A stretch of DNA of 64,000 bases. It comes from Kuschelorhynchus macadamiae. Lineage: Eukaryota > Arthropoda > Insecta > Coleoptera > Curculionidae. Both the position numbers and the translations under genes were made by a program. Each line of letters starts with the position of its first letter. The first letter of the stretch is position 1. This document shows positions 53,014 through 64,000 of the stretch, one piece after another. The stretch spans positions 62,001-126,000 of the forward strand of contig JAUTXW010003812.1 of NCBI GenBank assembly GCA_030620095.1. Direction: 5' to 3'. The notes under the pieces were generated by a model that saw nothing but the letters and a program-made list of their open reading frames with translations, made no database searches and was not told the DNA's origin.

Positions 53014-53689
53014 TAGTTGCAGGAAAAGTAAGTTTCATTAATTAAACCTATACCCAAGAAAAATAAAAACTTTTAGTATAAAGTATGGTTTAAGAACAGT
53101 GTAAATCAATATATATTAGCAAGGGTTGAGCTGCTACAAAACTGTCTTTTTTCCAAGAATTCCAGGATTTATATGGAGATACACCAATGAGAATATTGAA
53201 GGCAATACAACTTATGACAAACCAGCAAAACAGAAAAATCGGAGAAAAGGAATAGGGGAGTACACATATTAGGTTTAAAATACTGTAAAATTATTCCTAT
53301 AAAAAATATATAGCAAACACTTGAACCAGCAAGTGTTAAACTTAACACTGAATACATTTTATTAGCAAAACCTTGTTAATTTTCCTACGATCTTCAGTTT
53401 GGAGAACTAACTAGCTAATCCATTTGAGGCGATATATGCTTCAACATAAAAAAAAAAATTTATGCTCATATTTACAAAAAGTGATCATAATCAACATTTC
53501 TTTATAAAATTTTATAATATCTTTTAAAGTAAACTACCGCACGATCTGAATTTTTTCTGGCTTGAGCAATGCAACAGAGAATAATACTACTCGAACTAAA
53601 CCAACATACACTTGTTCAGAATATTTCCTTAGGAGAACAGAGCGATTTCAGTTACACCACCTAACCCACGCCCAGCACAATAAACGTCG

Positions 53690-54430
53690 ACTCCTTTAAG
53701 AGCAGAGATGGTGCCGATTTTTCGGACGCATTCGGCAAAGTATGCCATATTCACCCAGATTATTAAAATAATAAGGGTCAGCACACTCATATATCCAATA
53801 TGCCGCAGAGACTCATTTATTATTTAGGGGAGACTGGAAAATCAAAGGTAAACTCTTTAGGACCAAGCCTATCACCTTTATCATTTGTAGAACAAGACCA
53901 CCCAAACACATCACGCTAAACCCCAACATACAATATAAGGGTTGGATTACCACATGAAAACATAATATTTCACTCAGTCGGACGAAAGCCGATCCTCAAC
54001 TACACAAGCTCTACCTACTTGACAGTAATAATTAACTCTTGCAAGCCAGTATTCTCAAATGCAGTAAAGGCATACAAACTGAGACTTGCAGCTACGCAAA
54101 ATAAGACATTATAAATTGTAACAAATATCCCGTGATTTGTAAGTAACTGGACGCTACAAGATGATTTGCCGGTCGACCACACCTACAAACACTAAATGGT
54201 AAACAATTTACTCTAGCAAGATGCTCACCAGGCTACCAGTGCCAGCCACGCAGTGCCTTCACGCTACACACGGCATATTTGGTTAAACATGGAAATATTG
54301 TTGTCAATTCGATATAGATCTCCGCTTGACTTAAATAACAATTATCTAAGGACCACCACGAGGAGGTGGCTACATATCTAGCTCCACCCGTTGTCCAGTC
54401 ACTCTTCCTTAAGAATACTTTATTCTATTT
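53690..54430 (+). pseudogene. Jockey-type reverse transcriptase, C-terminal debris
   Basis: Plus-strand fragments in shifting frames fit the RT connection and thumb: GDWKIKGKLFRTKPITFIICRT... (compare the W-K-x-x-x-N-x-x-K-T pattern), then a stretch near 54120-54185 with FVSNWTLQDDLPVD, equivalent to the 'APWYVRN-x-T-L-H-x-D-L' end of Jockey RTs. Many stops; the catalytic motif is not visible. Confidence 0.55.
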
Positions 54431-54559
54431 TAGATGTAGTGATTTTTTAGAGGTATCCTATCATTATAAGAATTTTTTATTTTTGAAAAAACTATAAATG
54501 TTGCCTTTATATGCAAATTTAAGCCATTTATTTTCCCATATAGTACCCATACCGGTAAT

Positions 54560-55040
54560 ATAATGAAGTTATATTGCTTCACACATAATATAAAACATTT
54601 ACCCCCGTATTCACTAAAAAGGTTTAAGTGTTAAACCAGGTTTAGTTGTCATGGTACTTAAAACTCCTAGTTCGCCAGTTACGTTTCGCTCTTGTTCCTG
54701 TCATTTTGTAAAAGTGACATTTAGAAACATTATTTGTTCAACTGTTAAAATTGTCATCTTAAACCTATAACTGTCAAGTTAGACCTTTTTACACTTTTAA
54801 CAACCTAACCTAGACCTGGTCTAAATTTAAACCTCTTTAGTGAATACGAGTGTTAATATACGATATAGCAGAAAGTTTAGCACTGCTCCACTGAAATTTA
54901 AAAATTAATAAATATAATTTTAAAAACTTTGGAATTTGTATATTTAAATTTAACCTGTCGTTATATAGTTAAGAAATGTTGCAAAATGAACAAAATTATT
55001 TAAAATAATAACAAAAAATAAAAATAAATATAAAAGATAA
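54560..55040. repeat. Segment duplicated at 55676, here carrying the MITE
   Basis: TTCACACATAATATAAAACA... and, after the MITE, ATATACGATATAG...AAATTTAAAAATTAAT... match 55690-55870 closely. The duplication allows the MITE insertion to be read directly. Confidence 0.8.
54602..54852. mobile_element. 251-bp MITE, Harbinger-type, with TTA target duplication
   Basis: Ends CCCCCGTATTCACTAAA and, reversed, CACTCGTATTCACTAAA, with inverted similarity extending inward through AGGTTTAAA. TTA lies on both sides (54599-54601 and 54853-54855). The paralogous segment at 55.7 kb has the same flanks with a single TTA and no insert. Confidence 0.88.
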
Positions 55041-55675
55041 CAAATATTAAAATGAAAAAAAAACATGAAATAATAAAAATGATAATAATAAAAAATTAAA
55101 AAAAAATTAAACCGACCGAAGTAAAAAAGGTAAACATTATTAAAACATAGAATAGAACTGACTTCAGAAAGCACTGAAAATTAAATAAATAATCAATAAT
55201 AATAAACCATGTATTTTAGAAGTATGAATTCGAAAAAACCAGACTTAATATCAAATTGTTAGTACTTAATTGACTTAACGTCGACTTTTTACTACTATTT
55301 TTAAATTTAGCTTTTTTCTTAAATTATATTTTCTCTATTCTATATCCAATGTGGCCATTACTTGAGTTATACTTTTTGTATTAAACTAATATTGAATGGT
55401 GCATTTTCGCCCACCAAAAAAAAACTCTGCATTTTACCCACCTAGTGCCAGCTTATTCTAATACCTTGGTTTTTGCAAGGAAGATATTTCCTAGCGGAAG
55501 CTTTACAACGCCACTCTGATGAAATTTACAGAAGCCAACATACAATCCATTAGATTGGCATAGCAAGTTGAAAGAGTGTCCCGTAGTACGTAAATAAACA
55601 ACAGCTAGAATCATCTTTGAACTTACTTGTCTGTTCTCACTCAAAATAATAGAAAGTGCTCATCGATAATAAATA
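55041..55675. other. Spacer between the duplicated segments
   Basis: A-rich to about 55200, then unplaced sequence. A minus-strand frame at 55453-55644 (GLYVGFCKFHQSGVVKLPLGNIF) has some coding character but no family I can name. Confidence 0.35.
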
Positions 55676-55908
55676 ATGGAATTGTGTTGTTTCACACATA
55701 ATATAAAACATTTAATATACGATATAGAGAGGTTGCGCACTGCCCCATTGAAATTTAAAAATTAATTAATATAATTTTAGAAATTGTGGAATTTGCATAT
55801 TTTGCTGTCGATGTCGTTATGAAGTTAAAAAATGTTGCAGAATGGACAAAATTATTTATAATAACAATAATAATGATACTAATAATAATAATAATTATTA
55901 TTATTATT
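55676..55908. repeat. Paralogous segment with the empty MITE site
   Basis: Reads AAAACATTTAATATACGATATAG without interruption, the pre-insertion form of the site at 54.6 kb. It is followed by (ATA)n/(TTA)n (55859-55912). Confidence 0.8.
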
Positions 55909-58340
55909 ATTTTGTTGTCCCAGTATTCCTGTGGTTGTATTTTGTACTAACGGAACTATACCAAGAGAGTACGAAAAAAAAAAACAAAAAAAAATGAAAA
56001 GCAAAAAAAAGAACTATTGAGTATTAAGAAATGATCTAACAATGCTACATTCTTACATACTTTTTTTATTAAACTAATATCGAAAAATAGAGAAATGGCG
56101 GGAATGGAGTTTCTACATACTTTCAAAATGACCGATTTCTGGATGTTCCTGTGAATGTCTGTATTAAGTCCTAATTGAGCCAAATGCGGTGTAAACATTG
56201 TTGGGGTGAGGCCTGTTACTAATATGACGAGGGGAGCAATGATGACGCTTTCCTGTTTCCACAGCCTTTTTATTTCCATTGCCAAATATTTCGCTTGGAT
56301 ATTCTCGTCGTTGGGAACAGCCATGTCAATTAAATAAGTGATCTTTTTTTTTTGGATTGAAAGGCTGATATCAGGTATTTTTTTTGTTGTCTCACAGTAT
56401 TCCTGTGGTTGTATGTTATACTGACGGGATTATACCAAGTCAGTACAAAAAAAAAAAGAAAATAAACAACTATTGTGTGTTAAAAAATGACCTAACGATG
56501 CTACATGGTTTCAAAATAAACAATTTCTGGATGTTCCTGTGAATGTCTGTAGTAAGTCCTAATTGGGCCAAATGCGGTGTAAATGTTGTTGGGGTGAGGC
56601 CTGGTACTGATATGACGAGAGGAACAATAATGACTCTTTCCTGTTTCCACAGCCTTTTTTATTTCCATTGCCAAGTCGGTGTATTTGGCGATCTTGTATT
56701 TCGCCTGGATGTTCTCGTCATTGGGGACAGCCGTGTCAATTAAATAAGGGATCTGTTCTTTTTTAGATTGAAAGGTAATATCTGGTCTGTTTGCGAGGAT
56801 TGTTTTATCTGTGTGGATGTTAATGTCCCAGTAGAGCTTGTGTCTTCTTTCTCCGTTAGTTTGTATGTTGTGGCTAATGCTTGATGAACTGCTTCGCTGC
56901 TGAGTTGTGTCTCGCGGTGTATTCAGTTCCGGCCCTTATTCTACATCTACTCGTTATGTGATGGATCGTTTCTCTCTGCTGGTGAGATCTCCTGAACCTG
57001 TCGTCTGAAATGGTTGTATCCTTGATAATGTGGTTTTGGTAGTTTCTGGTTGTTATGACTTTGTCCTGGATAGCAAGCAGGAAGCCTTCTATTTCGGAGT
57101 ACAGCCGCCTTTCTTGTAAGCACGTACATGAAGGCTTTTTATGTATGTGATCTTGCTTTATGCGATATCTGTGTCTTCCGTGGAGTGTTTTTTCAGACCA
57201 GGTGTTCATCTTTTCTAGTCGTGATTGGATGTGACTGTATTCGTCTGCTGCTTGGCTCATTTGAGACAGTTCGAAAGGTGTATAATTCCTGTCTGCCTTC
57301 ACTATTGTCTTGTGGAGGTTAGTTTGTTTGTTGTGGAAGAGTTCGTAATATATATATATAAATAATTCCCCTCCCTCCTCTTTTCCCCTCGATGGTGAGT
57401 CTTTCCTTGCATGCGTTGGGATGTAACTTCCCGTGTTAAGTGATTTCAGAGCGTTTGAGAATGTAAATATTTTCTATGTCTGTGTGTGATCATTTAATGA
57501 TACCAAAGAATACGTCAGAATAGGTATGGCAAGGTGTTAATAGCTGTCGTTAGATTTCTGGAGTTCAGTTTTGTTTTTAGTAGTTTTGTGAGTCTGGTTT
57601 TAAATTCCGTCTTGAGCTCTGATTTGATATGAGTTTTTGGTAATTTTGTTGTTTTAATGGAAGCCTAAGTACCTGTATGTTTCTTCTTTGAGCATGTTAA
57701 ATATGGTTTCATTGTTGATTGTTTCCATCGTAGGGTGGTCTTTCCACTGTCCCTTGTTGATATGAAGTAACTAGCATTTACTAATACCAAATTCCATGTT
57801 GATGTCCAGGGTAAACGTTTCTGTGATTTTAAGGAGTTGCTTTAGCTGTGCCTTTGTGCTTGCGTATATTTTTATGTCATCCATATACAAGAGATGGTTT
57901 ATTTGGTGTAGGTTATTTTTTTGGTGTTTAATTTGGAATCCGAAGTTTGTATTATTCAGTGTGTTTGCGAGTGGATCGAGATAGAGGCAGAACCACAAAG
58001 CGCCGAGTAAATCTCCCTGGTATATACCTCATCTGATGTAGATCTTTTCTGTTTCGATATGATCTTTTGGTGTTCTCAAGATGATTTTAGTTTTCCACGT
58101 ACTCATGATTTGCGTAAGCAATTTCCTCACATTTTTATTTACTTTGTATAATTCTAGCACTCTGGTTAACCAACTGTGGGGTTTTGATTCGATCAAAGGC
58201 CTTTTTATAATCTATGTACCCATATGTATGTATGAAGGTTTCTATAATTTTTCCTAGTTTGTTCCATGATAACGCTGTCTATAATTAGCTGCTCCTTGCA
58301 TCCTCGGCTGTTTCTCCTGCACACTTTTTTCTCTTCAATT
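55909..58340 (-). pseudogene. R4-type (R2 group) non-LTR retrotransposon, decayed, with a duplicated 3' coding end
   Basis: Minus strand from 58340: CRRNSRGCKEQLIIDSVIM, DYKKAFDRIKTPQLV (RT motif A), QGDLLGALWFCLYLDPLANT (motif B), LLYMDDIKIYA (catalytic, near 57880), then NMEFGISKC. After a gap of unreadable thumb, 57302-56874 gives TWSEKTLHGRHRY, EGFLLAIQDKVITTRNY and HHITSRCR, then the end AVPNDENIQAKY ... EIKRLWKQESV ... GLTPTMFTPHLAQLGLN. These phrases match the R4/Dong kind of element, which has a restriction-enzyme-like rather than APE endonuclease. Several frameshifts. The last 380 bp or so (56382-56770) is repeated in tandem at 55911-56330, where an internal stretch is deleted. Confidence 0.8.
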
Positions 58341-58379
58341 AGAATGTTTTTGTGTGCTAGATGTTGTTCTATTCTTCTA

Positions 58380-58600
58380 GTAATCAAGTGTAGCATAGGT
58401 AGAAACTGGTAAAATATTGGTACGAATCCAAAATGGTGGAACAAAATGGTGTCCAATAAAAATATTTGAAAATACGGTATACGTTTATATAATACTAAAA
58501 TATTATATGCGGAATTAAATGTGATCAAACATCACTATTCCTAAGAAAAGGAAAGATTCACAACAAGGAGGTTCCCGGTGAAAGAAATTTACCGATTTTT
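58380..58600 (-). repeat. CCGCCATTTTG family fragment, reverse orientation
   Basis: Reading the minus strand: TTCTTTCACCGGGAACCTCC, TTTCCTTTTCTTAGGAATAG, then ACACCATTTTGTTCCACCAT. It matches the starts of the copies at 31.5 and 41.9 kb and abuts the 5' end of the R4-type remnant. Confidence 0.6.
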
Positions 58601-59789
58601 TTATTTATTTTGGCATCTCTTATTCTATATGCTTTCTTTTATGTAGTTTTTCTTTCTTTCGGGATCTTTACTTCTTTTCTTGCTTGCTTGCTCTAACATA
58701 TAAAAATCTCAACTAGTGTGTCGTTTTTAGTATTTCTGTCCTTTTCTTATTTTAATTTATGATGCTATTTCATGTACATATTTATCTTTATAAAATCATC
58801 AATATATCCAAGACTTCATACTAGGAGAGTGAGAAATAGAGATAATTATACATCTCTTTGGTTTATAAGATCACACTGTAGTTCCTTTATGTAATTTCAA
58901 ACCTAATTTAAGGCTGCTAGTGGAAGCAATCACGATGAGGATATATACTACATATGGGTTATTTGTTAGATAAAGAGAAAAAACCGTGCGGAAATTGTGA
59001 GATCGTTGTGACAGACTTAAATGTGTGGCAAAAAAAATAGTAACCAGTTTTAATACAGACTTTTTAACATAATTTTAACTTTTGAAAAAATAAAATAGGG
59101 AAGAAATGTTGGGGTAAAAGAAAAACACCACTATCTATTTTTACTCGACTTCCCACAAGGAGGGTAATGTTTTTTCCGGAGAATGTATAATATGTACATC
59201 TGTTCTTTTAGTCATCCCTTAATATCAATGACTTAAAATATTTTGATGTACGAGTAATGAGAGAGGTTCCGTTCGATTCGTCTTGATTCCAGGAGTGTCA
59301 TGGAGTAAATTTCATGCCTCTTAATTTTTATTTTTTATTACTTCTTAAAATTAAATTGTTAAATTTATAAAAATGTGGATTAGGTTAGTTAGGTCTGTTG
59401 GAAATAAAACACTCAATGGCGCGCTATCAGAATTTCGAATTATAAAATTAAAACAAGGGATTTTTTTTAAACGAAACCTTCACTGTTAGGTGGATTTGTA
59501 CCGCTAGCGTTAGGATAGCTCAGGTTCTTCGATAAAAGCATCTTTTAAAACATAAACCAATATTAAAGCCATAAAGTTACATCTCCAAACATCGAAAATC
59601 AAAATTGAAGTACGTGCGCATTTTAAAGTGTTATGATTGTTATGATTGGCAGGCGATCAAAGGTCCTGTACCTATTAATATTTTCCAAAAATAAATAATA
59701 CATAAATTCTATTTACTTTCTACATAACGACACTTACTGAAAACAATCTGAAGGGTCCTAACACTGGAACCTGTGGTGGACGATAGATG
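58601..59789. other. Unassigned sequence
   Basis: No gene or element recognised. 'TTTTTACTCGACTTCCCACAAGGAGGGTAATG' (cited from 59138) is less AT-rich than its surroundings but has no frame. Confidence 0.4.
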
Positions 59790-60165
59790 AAAATACAAGA
59801 GTTCTAACCACACTACACTACATTTATCAAACAATCACCAAATAGGAATAAATAATTTCAAGTTGATTAAAAATGTATCCAATAATAGATTATTGGATGC
59901 ATTTGAGAGTATAGAAATAGTTAAACGTGGTAAGAAAGCACTAAATAAAGATGGAGGGCCTATTCCCTATAGTCCCCTGTATTGTTTACTTGAAAACGGT
60001 GCAGTCGGGTACAACCAAGTGTGACCACATTTACCTATAAATATTCTCGATTAGGATAAGTTGCTTTAGTTTATATTATCTGCTGATGATGCTAACTTAG
60101 TTAGCGAAACGTGCGTCCAGAACGTAACAAGTTGTGGTGTAGTGTGGTTAGAACTCTTGTATTTT
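59790..60165. mobile_element. 376-bp unit with 28-bp inverted ends and an internal hammerhead-like site
   Basis: 59790-59817 is the exact reverse complement of 60138-60165 (28 bp). The unit contains the hammerhead-like fold at 60079-60121. No reading frame. It lies beside a Penelope-like RT remnant. Confidence 0.65.
60079..60121 (+). ncRNA. Hammerhead-like ribozyme candidate, complete core
   Basis: Helix I TCTG/CAGA (60079-60082 with 60118-60121), intact core CTGATGA (60083-60089), one extra T (60090), helix II GCTAAC/GTTAGC (60091-60096 with 60100-60105, TTA loop), GAAAC (60106-60110), helix III ACG/CGT with TG loop, GTC triplet ending at 60117, where cleavage would fall. All helices and invariant bases of a type I hammerhead are present; the only anomaly is the base between A9 and helix II. 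Confidence 0.6.
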
Positions 60166-60359
60166 GATTAATATGAAGGGTGCGCTATGAGGTTTTCTAT
60201 TTCAAGTGTAATCGTTCAAATATAGTGTTAGAAGAATTAGAATATATTATTATACCACAACTAAAATCAATTATCTTTATTTTATCTATACCTAGATGAT
60301 TGTCTCATTGATGTTCCGGAAGATATAAAAAGAATATCTTTTTAGATATGACCATCAAC

Positions 60360-61140
60360 ATACAAATTTTATTATAACAGAATGGTGTACCAATCTTTTT
60401 CTTAAATACCCAATATCCCAATATATATTGATAGTGTAGGGAATATTGCTAAAAATAGATATGACAACTAAGCTTATTAAAACATAATTATGTGGAATTT
60501 GTTTTTCATTCATAAAATCTAAAAATTGAAAGGAGTCTATGACATAGTATTCATTATTTTTGTTGTAAGCATTAGTTAAAATATCTGTAAAAAACTGAGC
60601 TAGTTAACTATTGAGTGCATTGAGAGAAAAAACTATTGATCTTAAGGATAATTTTGGTTTATGAATCTTAGGTAACCCATAAAATTTTGGAGATGTTTGA
60701 TTATAGATTGTGAGACTTTTAGCGCTTTCCTCGCTGAATTGCCTTTGATTTTTAAGTTTTTTTACAAGTTGGTTGGCTTTTTGTTGGTAGTTAATGTAAG
60801 ATCCCTGGAGAGTTGCTTGTAATAGGTCTGTCTGTGTAAAATATCTTTAGATTTATTTATATATGATTGTTTGGTCATAAATACGGTGACATTTCCTTTG
60901 TCAGCCATAGTTACAACCAACTCAACATGGCTCTTAAAAAATCGTTTTGATTTATAAAATATAACATTGAGATAACTCTGATTCATTGGTCTTCTCAAGA
61001 AGTTAGTAAGTATATTAGTAAATTTGACCTTTGTAATGTTTTTTGTTGTTTTGTTGGATCAATATTTTATTATGTTTTCAATAAGTTTTTCATTGACATT
61101 TCGTTACTGTACAAACGTAAGCTAAATTTAAATCCCAACC
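60360..61140 (-). pseudogene. Penelope-like element reverse transcriptase remnant
   Basis: Minus strand: VTMADKGNVTVFMTK (the Penelope 'ADKG-N-VV' signature, near 60900), then SPKFYGLPKIHKP (near 60690), then PHNYVLISLVVISIFSNIP (near 60480; equivalent to the 'SLDV-x-SLFTNIP' palm motif with the catalytic Asp changed to Val). Order and spacing fit a Penelope-like RT, which lacks an APE endonuclease and normally has a GIY-YIG domain further on. The C-terminal half is missing. One or more frameshifts; inactive. Confidence 0.75.
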
Positions 61141-61628
61141 CTAAAAAGTTTTTTATATCTTCAGGGATCTCTATTCCTTACATATTTTTAACTCAATTAG
61201 TTTCTATGTTAATATTAAGAACATGTTGTTGGTTTTTTAACTATATTACTACATAAAATGTTATTTGTTTCGTTTTCAATTCATAAAAATAGCTACGAGA
61301 ACAGGAATTCCTGCCAGTATGTAAAAATAATCAATGATGCTAAGTTCATAATATGTTAGTTTTTCGCAAGAAGTTATTCATATTTAATTGCATAGCAGTG
61401 CGTACTACATTTTTCATTTTTTCCTTTTTGAAATATTTTTAAAATTTTACCCAATCAGTATACAAATAAGGGTGAAAAAAAATTTTTTTCTCCTTTCATA
61501 TTTCAGCTCTAAAAAGGTAACAAAGATTACCGAAAGCTTGGCGTAGCTAAAAAATCAATTTATAACCAGCCCTAATCAGGACCGATACTCCAATAAAATT
61601 AATATTTTGTTGTTTAACTAGTGGATCA

Positions 61629-61674
<46 letters not shown>

Positions 61675-64000
61675 TCTGCCCGATTTTCCTTTCTTCCAAA
61701 GCCTTCGAATTCCTATTAAGAGTCATGACTCCTAAACTACAAACAAGCGTAGCATATCGCCTTTAAAATCGAATAGGCGGAAGAATCGACGTCGCGTAGC
61801 GGTGGGTCTTTCAGATTCCACAGGTTTTCGGACGCTTCTATGGAGAACAGTCAGTGCTCCGCGAATGTTCATATGTGACGTCACGGTGTAAAAGTTCTCC
61901 CGAAATTGTGCCGATAATTAAAATTCTTTTGAGGTTGCAGATCATCTTTGCAGTATTATCTGGCAAGTAATTTTATTTAAATAGAGTATCAAGTAGAAAA
62001 CATACAACACATTTTATATTACTAGTGCGACTTATTAGTAATATATATGAGGGAGATCGGGGACATGAATTTTAAAATATTTTGTTATTCATTTAAAATA
62101 TAGTCAAATAATAAATATAAATGACAAATTTTAAAAACCACTTGTTTTCAGTACCCAGTAGTTATTTTATTATAAAATTATACATTTACAGACATTAATA
62201 ATTTAGGTTTATATTTATACTGATTTCTAAAAATGAAAACTACCAAATTGTATTAATTATATTCTGCAGGATTTAGTTTACTGTAGGAATACGCGTATTT
62301 TATCTATTTATTTATTAGTTCTAGAGGTTTGAATTAAGAAAAAGTTTGGAAACACTTATATTTGAATTCATATATAATTTGTACTTAATCAAAAAAAAAA
62401 TATTGACCTACCTTGACAGTTTTCAACTATCGGCATAAACAGGTTGATGACAACGGGCAACACGAACAAAAAAATAAAACTTGGTTAAAGGGTCAAGGCA
62501 TATTTTAACATCCCTGTAAGTAATCTTGACAAACAGTGGATATCGCATTACTTTTGCTATGTACCTACGTTTTCTAAACATAATACAGTAATAGTTATCA
62601 ATTTTTACCCATCTCTTAACGTTTCCATATAGCGTTTAGTTTTTTCACAAAAAAAAACCAAAAATAGACAAAAACCGCTCGTCTTATAGGAGAAAAAAAT
62701 TAGAAGGTACTTTTTCGCTACACGATAGTCGTAAAACACTTTTTTCAGTATAGGGAATTCACTCTGTGGTCTTTTAAATTGGAGACGCTCCTGTGTTGCT
62801 AATCAGAGCAAAGTTAATATTAAAAAGCAGCACTACAAAAGTTTGAGAAAAGGAAAAAACAATTCACTTTGGATTAAAAAGAATCAGTCATATATAAAAG
62901 GAACCAAAGCAAACAAAAAAATAAAAATTTTTGTTACTCCGCCCACATCATTGGCATAAATATTATGTTGTTGTCGGCTAAATTTAGAAGGATACTAGTT
63001 TTATAAGATTTTAAATATATTTAATGATATAATGTTTATCATTTTTATGTTTAGTATAAGTTGGATATTATGTTACATAAGTAGAGTAGTACCAGGTTAG
63101 GCCAGAGGGGGATACTGAGTTGATGCATAGTTTAAACTAAAATATAGAAATGGCAGAAGTATAGGTACATGTTTTAATTCGCTTAATACCATAAATAAAA
63201 CAAATTGAATTTCCGCTTGATTAGGAGGGCTTGTAAATAAAATATATAAAATTAAGACACAAATTGTCAACATTTTTTAGCTGTTATAGCATTCTTTTTG
63301 AATTATTTATCAAACCGTTTTCTTATTTTGAAAAAGAAAATATAATATTAGTGGAAACAATCGAACTGATTTTTTTGTGAAACAGGATCTGCTCTTTCCC
63401 TAGGATTTCTTTGCATAAACATGTTGCTGGGACTACAGAAGAAGGGATCATGAGTCTTTTCATTGCACAACGACCAAAAGTAATTTTTTACTTTTGTAGA
63501 AAAATGGCGTTTTAGACGTAAGTATAGCGGCTACTATTGTTCTGATCAAAACATGGTTATGAATAATTACACCAAATTTGGGTCTATATATCTATCTATA
63601 AGATAGAAAATTTGGCTTGTTATGTTTATATTATATATATTTTTGTAATTAAATGTAAAGAAAAAGGCTATTATAATAAAAATCAGCAAACTACTAAAAT
63701 AAACTTATTTTTAAACAAACCAATAAGCATTATTATTATTATTATTTTATTTAATTTTTTACAAATATTACAAAAATTTCTTTCATATAAAAATAAAATT
63801 ATATTCATAATAATTTCTTTTTTAAGAATACGCTTTTTTTATTATTTGATTTTGATTTTGAATATAATCTCTTTTTCCTTTACAACTATCAAAAAAAAAA
63901 TATAAATACAAAAAACAAAATTTAAAATATTTTTAGGAAATTAAGTAAAATTTCTTATTTTAAAAAATTAGTTTAAAAAAAATTAAATAGAATTAAGAAA
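61141..64000. other. AT-rich tail of the window
   Basis: One (TA)n tract at 61633-61670 and a less AT-rich patch at 61740-61920 (GAATCGACGTCGCGTAGCGG). The open frame at 63612-63905 is Ile/Phe-rich low-complexity translation of AT-rich DNA. I see no gene. Confidence 0.5.

Noticed and set aside
54670..54710. Another GAAAC-containing hammerhead-like spot on the minus strand inside the MITE
   Set aside because: No core-like heptamer and no helix II pairing.
60276..60345. Plus-strand LYLDDCLIDVP, like an RT catalytic motif
   Set aside because: No supporting RT motifs on that strand; the clear Penelope RT is on the minus strand. It may be chance or a tiny inverted piece.
63612..63905. 97-codon open frame near the window end
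   Set aside because: Ile/Phe/Lys-rich translation of AT-rich DNA with no domain or codon signal.

Overview
This window is AT-rich arthropod DNA, most likely from an insect. It holds long introns, many (TA)n tracts, Penelope-like elements, and CR1/Jockey-group and R4-type retrotransposons. I cannot name the species.

The only clear host gene runs along the + strand from before the window to a stop at 44047-44049. Eight exons (731-1042, 1140-1451, 3893-4026, 4918-5132, 26206-26366, 26586-26819, 37246-37449, 43968-44049) join in frame and give 550 complete codons plus a stop, the C-terminal part of a longer protein. The protein is hydrophilic, with a proline run, three spaced W-D/N-V-x-I-R/K motifs, and Ser/Arg-rich segments. 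I do not recognise the family. Its introns total about 40 kb and carry most of the repeats.

Layout: 1-5.1 kb, exons 1-4. 5.1-26.2 kb, a 21-kb intron with a Penelope-like GIY-YIG remnant (6.3-6.6 kb), a non-LTR reverse transcriptase remnant (9.2-10.2 kb), a 276-289-bp tandem array with palindromic segments (12.5-16.1 kb), a nearly full-length endonuclease/RT non-LTR element (18.6-21.7 kb) and a broken unidentified ORF (23.3-23.9 kb). 26.2-37.2 kb, exons 5-6, two decayed RT copies, a tRNA-derived SINE and a tandem repeat with hammerhead-like cores. 37.2-45 kb, exons 7-8, a Harbinger-type MITE and a long CCGCCATTTTG-rich repeat array. 45.4-52 kb, a multicopy zinc-finger ORF inside a 2-kb inverted duplication. 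52-64 kb, (TA)n blocks, Jockey RT debris, a MITE with its empty site preserved nearby, an R4-type element and a Penelope-like RT; the last 2.5 kb is almost featureless.

The most interesting signal is a set of about nine hammerhead-ribozyme-like sites scattered through the window, several with matching helices I, II and III and a GUC cleavage triplet. Most have one extra nucleotide between the CUGANGA core and helix II. Hammerheads are known from Penelope-like elements, so the class is expected here; the shared insertion and the number of copies deserve attention. All folds were done by hand.
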